This document shows, piece by piece, positions 7,636 through 13,278 of a stretch of 13,278 bases of DNA. The notes below the pieces were generated by a model. That model was not told where the DNA came from. It did not search any database and worked only from the letters and a program-made list of their open reading frames with translations. The stretch is from the NCBI GenBank assembly GCA_905193155.1, contig CAJJNQ010000057.1, forward strand, positions 1-13,278, read 5' to 3'. Made by a program: the position numbers and the translations under genes. Position 1 is the first letter of the stretch. Each line of letters starts with the position of its first letter. The DNA comes from an uncultured Christensenella sp. (GTDB taxonomy: Bacteria > Bacillota > Clostridia > Christensenellales > UBA1750).

Positions 7636-8247
7636 TCATGCCTTGGTACATTCGGCGTAGGTCAGCGGAAAGCCGGCCCGCAGTACCAGGCTCTTGTGGA
7701 TGTGCCAGCCGTTTTGCTGAAGAAACTGAAGGTAGCTTTCCGTAGACCAGCGGTGATAGAGCGGAAACCCGGCCAGCTTCAAAAAGAATGCGCGGATTTT
7801 ACCGAAGAGGCCGTTGCCCAGATGCGTAAACGTCGGGGCGATGAGCACGCCGTCGTCCCGCAGCACGCGGCGAATCTCCCGCAGCGCCTTTTCCGGCTCG
7901 GGCACGATGTGCAGCGCGTTGGAGACGATCACCACGTCAAAGGAGTTGTCGGCATAAGGGAGGTCGAACATATCCTGCACGGAGAAGTGCAGCTTGCGCG
8001 ACGGATTGTCGCGCCGTGCCTGCGCGATCACCTCCGGCGATTGATCCGTGGCCTCGACGGAGCGCGCTATGCCCGCGATCTTGCGCGAGATCAGCCCCGT
8101 GCCCGCCGCCAGCTCCAGCACGTCCTTGTCCTGCACGGTGTGGTGCATCAGGTGAACCATCCGCTCGTAGGCCGCTGCGTCCCGAGCGAGAAAGGCGTCG
8201 TAGCGCCCGGCGTTTTTATCCCAGAAGTTCTTGTTCATCGTCGTCAT
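7636..8247 (-). CDS. Class I SAM-dependent methyltransferase
   Basis: This 203-residue cytoplasmic enzyme has the Methyltransf_11/25-type fold and transfers a methyl group from S-adenosylmethionine to an unknown acceptor. Motif I is VLELAAGTG (43-51), the acidic ribose-binding residue is D68 (EATDQS), D92 lies in the adenine-contact motif (VQDMFDLPY), and the motif IV region is FDVVIVSNALHIV (103-115). LREIRRVLRDDGVLI then gives the usual post-motif strand. The short C-terminal part (YHRWSTESYLQFLQQNGWHI) resembles small stand-alone methyltransferases of the UbiE/phospholipid-methyltransferase type, but the substrate cannot be read. The start is ATG 8247 with GAGAGGG 8 bases upstream. It is the first gene of a minus-strand unit with a promoter at 8339-8367; the following gene is degraded. 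Its transcription is divergent from the tubulin-like operon. Confidence 0.9.
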   Translation of the reverse strand: MTTMNKNFWDKNAGRYDAFLARDAAAYERMVHLMHHTVQDKDVLELAAGTGLISRKIAGIARSVEATDQSPEVIAQARRDNPSRKLHFSVQDMFDLPYADNSFDVVIVSNALHIVPEPEKALREIRRVLRDDGVLIAPTFTHLGNGLFGKIRAFFLKLAGFPLYHRWSTESYLQFLQQNGWHIHKSLVLRAGFPLTYAECTKA

Positions 8248-8275
8248 GGGAAAAACCCTCTCTCTGCGTTTGAAT

Positions 8276-8293
8276 GGTTAGTGCTACCTAACC
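8276..8293 (-). promoter_or_regulatory. Candidate operator (dyad) in the methyltransferase leader
   Basis: GGTTAG and CTAACC (8276-8281 and 8288-8293) form a perfect 6-base dyad with a 6-base spacer. It lies about 40-55 bases downstream of the predicted transcript start and upstream of the ribosome binding site. It fits the size of a homodimeric regulator site or a small RNA hairpin. No known regulator was recognised. Confidence 0.4.
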
Positions 8294-8303
8294 CATGCGC
8301 CGT

Positions 8304-8330
8304 GAAAAAGCCGCTCCCGCAGCTTTTTTC
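8304..8330 (-). terminator. Terminator-like hairpin at the 5' end of the methyltransferase transcript
   Basis: Read on the minus strand, AAAAAGCTGC and GCGGCTTTTT pair (one wobble) around a GGGA tetraloop, with a T run at the 3' end of the stem. It starts only a few bases after the predicted transcript start. It may be an attenuator or an RNA-stabilising 5' hairpin. On the plus strand the same symmetry also resembles a terminator. Confidence 0.5.
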
Positions 8331-8338
8331 CTGCTGAC

Positions 8339-8367
8339 ATTGTAGCAGAGCGGCGCGGGCTTTTCAA
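8339..8367 (-). promoter_or_regulatory. Promoter for the methyltransferase unit
   Basis: On the minus strand, the -35 element TTGAAA (plus 8362-8367) and the -10 element TACAAT (plus 8339-8344) are separated by 17 bases. The predicted start is near 8332, giving a leader of about 85 bases. An imperfect inverted repeat (GCGGGCTT / AAGCCGC) overlaps the -35 element. Confidence 0.85.
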
Positions 8368-8484
8368 GCCGCTTTCCATTTAATAGGTAGAGGAAGAAAG
8401 CCGGAGGCACGACAAAAAGTGCATGTGAAATCCGCCAAAAGGATGAAAAAAGGGTAAATCAGGCGGAAATGCTACCATTTCCAG

Positions 8485-8513
8485 TTGCGGGAGGCATCGA
8501 AAGCTATTATAAT
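8485..8513 (+). promoter_or_regulatory. Promoter for the VWA lipoprotein / tubulin-like operon
   Basis: The -35 element TTGCGG (8485-8490) and a perfect -10 element TATAAT (8508-8513) have a 17-base spacer. The predicted start near 8520 leaves a leader of about 25 bases with GGGAGG at 8531-8536. This is the only convincing promoter seen for the four genes to the window end. In the rest of the divergent intergenic region (8368-8484) only a loose inverted repeat (TCCGCC 8431-8436 with GGCGGA 8462-8467) was noticed. Confidence 0.82.
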
Positions 8514-8544
8514 AAAACCAGAAACGATTCGGGAGGACAAACAG

Positions 8545-10395
8545 ATGAAGAAAAAAAGCATGCTGTGTGCGGTTCTGGCACTGCTGTTTTTGCTAACCGG
8601 CTGCCGCGGGCGCAATACCGCGTCGGCGGAGCAGGTGCATATCAAAGATTATCAGGGGATCCCGGCTTATACTCAGCCGACGCTTTCGCAGAGCGGCAGC
8701 GGCAGCACCGCCGCGATCGCCCCCAACGCTTATGTGGATGTGGATATTTGGGTGGACGGCACGCCGTCGATGGCGGGCTTCGTCGCGGGCGATCTGGCGA
8801 CGACCTATCGCAAAACCCTGCCGCGCGTGGAGGAAACCGCTTATAACACCTGGATCAATGCCAACGTCAACTATTATCGATTCGAGATTTCGATGCTGTC
8901 GGAGGATTTTGCGGACATCAGCGGCATGGACGATTATCTCGCAAGCTCCGGCCAGACGCTGGAGGAGATGACCCGTGAACTGTATGCCTTTGCTCCCATC
9001 ACGGCGGGCGCCAAGGTGCGCGCCTATGAGCAGAGCAGCTTTTACGGCAAGAACAGCTACTATGAAAGCTTCTCCGCGGGCGACAGCGATGTGATGAAGG
9101 CCGTGACGAAGAAGGTCAAGTCCATCGCCGCGGTCAACTGGGACAGCCAGACCCTGCCCCCGCTGCGCACCGCGCTGACGATGGTCAATCCCGACCACCT
9201 TTCGGTCATCGTTTCCGACCTTTATGAGGAAAAGGGCCGCGTGGAGCAGATCGGCAAGCTCATGACCGGACGCTTCTTTGAGCAGGGCAAGACCGTCGCG
9301 GTCATCGGCGTGCAGAGCGAGTTCGCCGGGCTGATCTACGACATTGGCGAGAGCGACCTGACCATCGGCTACGGCGTGGACGAAAACCGCAAGTTCTCCG
9401 AATACAAGCCGCATCCCTTCTATTTGCTGGTGATCGGCGATGAAAACGAAGTCAACTATTTCGCACAGGCGATCAAGAGCAAGCTCGATGCGGAAATTAC
9501 CGACAACGACGTCTATTCTTCCGAGATTCAGCTGATGAAGACCGGCGATTGGGGCGCGTCCTCCGATTCCACCGAAGTGACGAACTTTTATCCCGACAGC
9601 AATTTGACGGCACAGACCTCGGCCGATCAGCGAAAGCTCGATGCAGGACAGGTGTGCGATCTGCGCTACACCATGCCGCGCGCGGTTTCTTCCGGACGCG
9701 GCCAGCAGGCAGAGCAGACCGGGACTTCCGTTTCTGCGCCCGAAACGCTGAGCTTTGAATTCACCATCCCGGTGCGCATCCGCTCGGACAAGGAGGTGGA
9801 CTTCAACACCTTTACCTATGCCGGCAGCGCGCAGGTGCAGCGCACGGTGATGAAGGAAGTGGCCTCCGGCCGCCGCACGGGTCGAGGCGAGGTGCAGGAG
9901 ACCGGCGAAGGTCTGCCCATCACCGCAACGGTCGGCTCGTCGCGCTACGCGGGCGATTTTGAAGCCGACGAAACGGCGCAGGCGCTGGTGCGCGATGTCA
10001 CGGCGGTATCTGTCGGCGCGGTGACGCGCGACGGCGACGAGCAGGTTTGCCCTGTCACCTTCCGCGTGACGATGGAAAGCCCGAAGGAAATCGGCGTTTA
10101 TCGCCTGCTGCTGTCCGCGTCGGTGCAGTGCCCGGCGGATCTGTTCCCGACGGATCTGGAGCCGTGGGTGGACGAATGGGACGTGTCCGTGGCGGACGAG
10201 CTGACCTGGACGAGCGATCCCGGCACCTTTGACGGGTCCAAGACGCTGTACTTAAAGCGCATCATGAACCAGATCGTGGTTTCTTCCAATACCCTCAAGA
10301 CCACGGGCGACAACGCGCTCTCCCCCAGCCATGAACTGGGCGAGTTCTATGTCGATCTCTATGCGGATCAGCAGGGATATTTCGGCAACGAGTAA
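8545..10395 (+). CDS. Exported lipoprotein with a von Willebrand A-like domain
   Basis: This 616-residue protein has a signal peptide with KKK, a hydrophobic core and the lipobox LTGC (Cys20), so it should be anchored on the outer face of the membrane. Residues about 63-300 look like a VWA domain: strand YVDVDIWVDGTPSMAGF gives a MIDAS-like D71-x-T73-x-S75 (canonical DxSxS), T203 in SQTLPPLRTAL fits the second loop, and D225 in SVIVSDLYE fits the third. The C-terminal half (about 360-616) is strand-rich with no membrane segment or recognised domain. The start is ATG 8545, with GGGAGG 8 bases upstream; an upstream in-frame TTG at 8485 lies in the promoter and is rejected. It is first in an operon with membrane and tubulin-like proteins (next gap 41 bases). 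The VWA call is by motif and fold pattern; family-level identity is unsure. Confidence 0.75.
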   Translation: MKKKSMLCAVLALLFLLTGCRGRNTASAEQVHIKDYQGIPAYTQPTLSQSGSGSTAAIAPNAYVDVDIWVDGTPSMAGFVAGDLATTYRKTLPRVEETAYNTWINANVNYYRFEISMLSEDFADISGMDDYLASSGQTLEEMTRELYAFAPITAGAKVRAYEQSSFYGKNSYYESFSAGDSDVMKAVTKKVKSIAAVNWDSQTLPPLRTALTMVNPDHLSVIVSDLYEEKGRVEQIGKLMTGRFFEQGKTVAVIGVQSEFAGLIYDIGESDLTIGYGVDENRKFSEYKPHPFYLLVIGDENEVNYFAQAIKSKLDAEITDNDVYSSEIQLMKTGDWGASSDSTEVTNFYPDSNLTAQTSADQRKLDAGQVCDLRYTMPRAVSSGRGQQAEQTGTSVSAPETLSFEFTIPVRIRSDKEVDFNTFTYAGSAQVQRTVMKEVASGRRTGRGEVQETGEGLPITATVGSSRYAGDFEADETAQALVRDVTAVSVGAVTRDGDEQVCPVTFRVTMESPKEIGVYRLLLSASVQCPADLFPTDLEPWVDEWDVSVADELTWTSDPGTFDGSKTLYLKRIMNQIVVSSNTLKTTGDNALSPSHELGEFYVDLYADQQGYFGNE

Positions 10396-10436
10396 ATAAA
10401 GGCGCGCTGCGCTTGGAGAAAGGATCATAGAAGCTT

Positions 10437-10955
10437 ATGGCCAGAAAAGACAGCAACTGGAAACACATCCTGTTCATCGTGTTGATGTACGCGGTGACGG
10501 TCCCGGCGCTCTACGCCTATCTCGCCTGGAACAAGGTGGATACGCCCTTTGCCTATGAGTTTTTGCAGAGACTCGGCATCGTGGGGGTTGAAAACCTTTC
10601 CGATGCGGGCGTGCGCGACCTCTGGTTCTTTGAGATGTCTCAGTTCTACGGCGTTGCAACCGGTATTTCGCTCCTGATGGTCGTCATCTGGAACGTAATT
10701 TTCTGGAAGGCGGGCGCACCCGGCCGCCGGAGCCTGGAAAACATACTCTTTGCGGTGTTTATCGCGCTGCACATCCTGATGACCCTGCTGGTGGCGATCA
10801 TCAGCGGCATCTTCGGCTTTGCGGCCTCGATGAAGCTGGACATCTACGACGTGCTGGCCTACTACGGCATGTTCCTGCTCAACATCCCCTTTGTGCTGTC
10901 GCTGTGGCTGTTCTCGCCCGTGGGGATGCGCAGCGCGCTGTTCAAAAAGTGGTAA
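10437..10955 (+). CDS. Four-helix integral membrane protein of unknown family
   Basis: This 172-residue protein has four predicted membrane helices at about 11-31, 70-90, 102-128 and 140-160. Positive charges lie at the N-terminus (RKDSNWKH), in the loop between helices 2 and 3 (K91, R97, R98) and at the C-terminus (LFKKW), which predicts both ends in the cytoplasm. One extracytoplasmic loop of about 38 residues (32-69) lies between helices 1 and 2. The family is not recognised. It sits between the exported VWA lipoprotein and the cytoplasmic tubulin-like protein, with gaps of 41 and 39 bases, so a role as a membrane anchor or link between them is plausible but inferred. The ribosome binding site is weak (AAAGGA, 12 bases before the ATG), which might lower its output relative to its neighbours. 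Confidence 0.82.
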   Translation: MARKDSNWKHILFIVLMYAVTVPALYAYLAWNKVDTPFAYEFLQRLGIVGVENLSDAGVRDLWFFEMSQFYGVATGISLLMVVIWNVIFWKAGAPGRRSLENILFAVFIALHILMTLLVAIISGIFGFAASMKLDIYDVLAYYGMFLLNIPFVLSLWLFSPVGMRSALFKKW

Positions 10956-10994
10956 AGGGCTTTTCGCGGCTTTGAATAGAGAGGAGGAAGCGCA

Positions 10995-12629
10995 ATGGGT
11001 TGTTATGTATTCTATGTCGGCGGCTCCGGCTCCAAGATGCTGGAGGCGTCGCTGCACGCGGCGGCGGCGGGCGTTTTCAACGTCACCGGCGCGCCGGTCA
11101 ACACGGTGATCGTTGATCTGGACCAGACCGGCGGCAATTTGAAGCGCGCCAAGAGCCTGATTGGCATTTATAAGGACGTGCGCGCGTCGATTGGCGATAG
11201 AGAAGAGAAGGAAGGAAGCGCGGACATCGGGTTTAGAACCGATTTTGAACTTTATGCGCTGACCTCGGTGGAGGAAAGGGCCATGAGCGGCATCCTGGCC
11301 TCGACGACCATTGGCGACGACCGCGAAATCGCCCGCGCGCTCTATACCGATTATGAGCTGGAAATGAGCTATCAGCGCGGTTTTTACGGCCATCCCAACG
11401 TGGGCGCGCACTTTTTTGCCTCCCAGCTGCCCAATTTGCCGGATAATCACAGCTTTACCGAAGTGATCGACAAGATCCGTCAGGAGCTGGTTCGGGGCGG
11501 GCGGCCGCGCATCCTGCTGGCGGGATCCATCTTCGGCGGCACGGGCGCTTCGGCCATTCCGTCCATCGCCAAGTATATCCGCCAGCTGACCGATCTCAAC
11601 CCGGATCCCGACGCACGGCGCACGGTGGGCGGCGGCGCGGTGATCGGCGCGATGCTGCTGCTGCCGTATTTTGCCACGACCAAGGGCGACGGCGTGATCG
11701 ACTACACGCAGTTTGAACCCAAGGCCAAGGCTGCGCTGGAATACTATGCCAAAGAGGGCGTGGGCTACGGCGACAACAAGGTCTTTAACGCCATTTACAT
11801 GGTCGGTTCGCAGGATAAGGTGGTTTATTCGTACTGCACCGGCGGCAGCGAGCAGAACAACGCCGCGCACCTGGTGGATTTCCTCGGTGCGGAGGCGGTC
11901 AGCCATTTCCTGACCACCAATCCGGACGGCTATCAGCCGGAGGAGCAGGACGGCCACTGGCTGTTCAATCTCGATCTCAAACAGCCCAATGACGAGGGCA
12001 AGACCCTCCTGGGCTGGGACGCTTTCCCGGAGGAGACCGTGCGCGGAGGCTTCGGGCGGCTGCTGAGAACCGCCTTTGTGCTGGCGACCTCCTACGGCAA
12101 CCCCATCGTCAAGGACATGAGCGGGAAGCAGAGCTTCTTCCGCGGGCAGGACGCGGCCACCAAGCTGTTCTTTAAGAAGGTCAAGGCGGACAATGAGCGG
12201 GAGGAGGCGGTTCGCTGCTTCCGCAGCACGGGCTTGTATTTCACGGAGCTGGTGCGCTGGGTGGCGGAGGTACTCGCCACGCTGCCCCCGGCGATGGTCA
12301 AATCCAATCCGGGCGAGGGCTATCCGGTGGCAAACGGCGCGCAGGGCGCGATGACCATTCCCAGCAACGAGCTGGTGAACGGTGCGCTGCTGGCGCGGTT
12401 GTATCAGTATTACATGGCGCTTTCGGACGGCAGGTTCGACACGCAGGGCCCGCTCTCCGGCGACATTTCCCAGGAGGACGTCAAGAAGCTGATCTACGGC
12501 CTGCCGGGCGAATATACTTTTGAAACGATCAACACCAGTCTCGTCAGCCACAAGGTGGAGAGCATGAGCGGCAAGGCGTGCTTTGAAGCATTCCTGGCCA
12601 ATCTGCTGGAAGCCTGCCGCGTCGACTAA
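10995..12629 (+). CDS. Tubulin/FtsZ-superfamily protein (Tubulin_2-like)
   Basis: This 544-residue cytoplasmic protein has the nucleotide-binding signatures of the tubulin/FtsZ superfamily in order. The N-terminal strand and glycine loop are YVFYVGGSGSKMLEA (G9-K14), followed by VNTVIVDLDQTGGN (D41, D43). The signature loop is AGSIFGGTGASAIPSIAKYI (176-195), which corresponds to GGGTGTG of FtsZ. The next strand is AVIGAMLLLPYF (215-226). A later segment, GGSEQNNAAHLVDFLGAEA (283-301), fits the helix around the catalytic loop in bacterial tubulin-like proteins. It is longer than FtsZ (about 350-400) and has an extra C-terminal region (about 350-544) without a membrane segment. It is not the division FtsZ: the loops and context differ. 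It probably binds GTP; polymerisation and role are unknown. The ribosome binding site is AGGAGG, 7 bases before the ATG. It lies in an operon with a VWA lipoprotein and a membrane protein. Confidence 0.85.
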   Translation: MGCYVFYVGGSGSKMLEASLHAAAAGVFNVTGAPVNTVIVDLDQTGGNLKRAKSLIGIYKDVRASIGDREEKEGSADIGFRTDFELYALTSVEERAMSGILASTTIGDDREIARALYTDYELEMSYQRGFYGHPNVGAHFFASQLPNLPDNHSFTEVIDKIRQELVRGGRPRILLAGSIFGGTGASAIPSIAKYIRQLTDLNPDPDARRTVGGGAVIGAMLLLPYFATTKGDGVIDYTQFEPKAKAALEYYAKEGVGYGDNKVFNAIYMVGSQDKVVYSYCTGGSEQNNAAHLVDFLGAEAVSHFLTTNPDGYQPEEQDGHWLFNLDLKQPNDEGKTLLGWDAFPEETVRGGFGRLLRTAFVLATSYGNPIVKDMSGKQSFFRGQDAATKLFFKKVKADNEREEAVRCFRSTGLYFTELVRWVAEVLATLPPAMVKSNPGEGYPVANGAQGAMTIPSNELVNGALLARLYQYYMALSDGRFDTQGPLSGDISQEDVKKLIYGLPGEYTFETINTSLVSHKVESMSGKACFEAFLANLLEACRVD

Positions 12630-12647
12630 AGAAGGGAGCGAAGGCCT

Positions 12648-13278
12648 ATGTTGGAATCCATGATCGTTGAGCTGAATGCGGGCGAAGCGCTGCCTTCCCT
12701 CAAGCAAAAGGGCTGGGAGCGCGTCGGCGCCGACGGCGGCGCGCCGTATAATCTCTGCGAAAAAATCGCCAAGCGCATGAAATCGGGCAAGGAACTGGTC
12801 GGCTCCTCCTTCCCGGAGATCTATTCGACCTATTTTGCCTTCCAGTCCGCGCTGGAGCTGGGCATGGAGGATGCGGTGCGCCAGTGGCGCGGCATCGTCG
12901 CCCTCGCGCTTTTGCAGGACGAATATCCCTTTGAAATGAGAACCCTGCCGCTGAACGGTACGCACAAAGGCGCTATGCAGGCGGATTTTACCGAGATCGG
13001 CCGGACCTATGCGCCGGTGGGCGAGGATTTCTTCCTGCCGCGCGATCCTGAGCACGGCGATACCGCGCCCAGTGGGCTGATGGTGGGCTATTTTGACGGC
13101 GCGCCGCGCTTTGCTTTCTCGCGCAGGCTGCTGGCGTTCCCCGCGGCGGTGCGTCCCGACCCGAAGGGCGATCAGGCGGTGCCGTGGTTCAATTATAACC
13201 AGGGGCTGTTCCGCGACCCCAGCGAGATCAACCTTCCGGTGCTCCAGCGCGACGTGCTCATCAGCCGCCTGGAGGGCG
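12648..13278 (+). CDS. Unknown protein, last visible gene of the tubulin-like operon (partial)
   Basis: The frame is open from ATG 12648 to the window end: 210 codons with no stop. It starts only 18 bases after the tubulin-like gene, with AAGGGAG 9 bases upstream, so co-transcription and a functional link are likely. The visible part has no signal peptide or membrane segment. It begins MLESMIVELNAGEALPSLKQ, contains a helical stretch (YSTYFAFQSALELGMEDAVR), and has a segment (FSRRLLAFPAAVRPDP) typical of a globular cytoplasmic protein. Codons have GC-rich third positions like its neighbours. I do not recognise the family. As the protein may be much longer, its domains cannot be judged from this fragment. 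Confidence 0.85.
   Translation, partial: MLESMIVELNAGEALPSLKQKGWERVGADGGAPYNLCEKIAKRMKSGKELVGSSFPEIYSTYFAFQSALELGMEDAVRQWRGIVALALLQDEYPFEMRTLPLNGTHKGAMQADFTEIGRTYAPVGEDFFLPRDPEHGDTAPSGLMVGYFDGAPRFAFSRRLLAFPAAVRPDPKGDQAVPWFNYNQGLFRDPSEINLPVLQRDVLISRLEG

Noticed and set aside
7445..7660. Small plus-strand open frame of 71 codons in the gap after the DUF1846 gene
   Set aside because: It is antisense to the decayed minus-strand gene, with no ribosome binding site and no protein-like pattern.
8485..8544. Upstream TTG start for the VWA lipoprotein
   Set aside because: The TTG is the -35 element itself and the extra residues would precede a normal signal peptide; ATG 8545 has GGGAGG at the correct distance.
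10995..12629. Cell-division FtsZ
   Set aside because: The glycine loop and signature loop differ from FtsZ, the protein is about 150 residues longer, and the neighbours are not division genes; it is assigned to a separate tubulin-like family.
10425..13055. An 876-codon open frame on the minus strand antisense to the tubulin-like operon
   Set aside because: It is a shadow caused by GC-rich third positions of the plus-strand genes. It has low-complexity Arg/His/Gln/Ala composition, no family resemblance, and the plus-strand genes have good ribosome binding sites and recognisable motifs.

Overview
The window looks like a chromosomal segment from a moderately GC-rich member of the Clostridia (Bacillota). 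The reasons are AGGAGG-type ribosome binding sites before almost every gene, consensus housekeeping promoters, lipoproteins with alanine/glutamate/proline-rich linkers of the kind common in gut and rumen Clostridia, a DUF1846/UPF0371 protein and many short intrinsic terminators. The genus cannot be read from the sequence; a Christensenellales-like lineage is only a guess. No rRNA, tRNA, CRISPR array, insertion sequence or integrase was seen.

Region 1 (1-3760) holds a tandem family of extracellular solute-binding lipoproteins: the last codons of one copy (1-38), a complete copy driven by a strong promoter (440-2044) and a second complete copy (2185-3723). Each copy is followed by an intrinsic terminator. 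The proteins belong to the LipO/LplA-like ABC-transporter binding proteins with a C-terminal DUF3502-type region. No permease or ATPase gene lies in the window.

Region 2 (3761-7219) holds two single-gene units: arginyl-tRNA synthetase (argS) and a DUF1846/UPF0371 protein of uncertain function. Each ends in a hairpin.

Region 3 (7220-8367, minus strand) holds a small SAM-dependent methyltransferase with a good promoter and a structured leader. Downstream lies a frameshifted remnant of a second gene that once had its own ribosome binding site overlapping the methyltransferase stop codon.

Region 4 (8485-13278, plus strand) is the most interesting part. One strong promoter precedes four closely spaced genes: an exported lipoprotein with a von Willebrand A (VWA)-like metal-site pattern, a four-helix membrane protein, an FtsZ/tubulin-superfamily protein, and a protein of unknown family cut by the window end. 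This resembles proposed tubulin-like plus VWA membrane-remodelling systems, but with the VWA protein on the outside of the membrane and a small membrane protein that could link it to the cytoplasmic tubulin-like protein. The biological role is not known from sequence.
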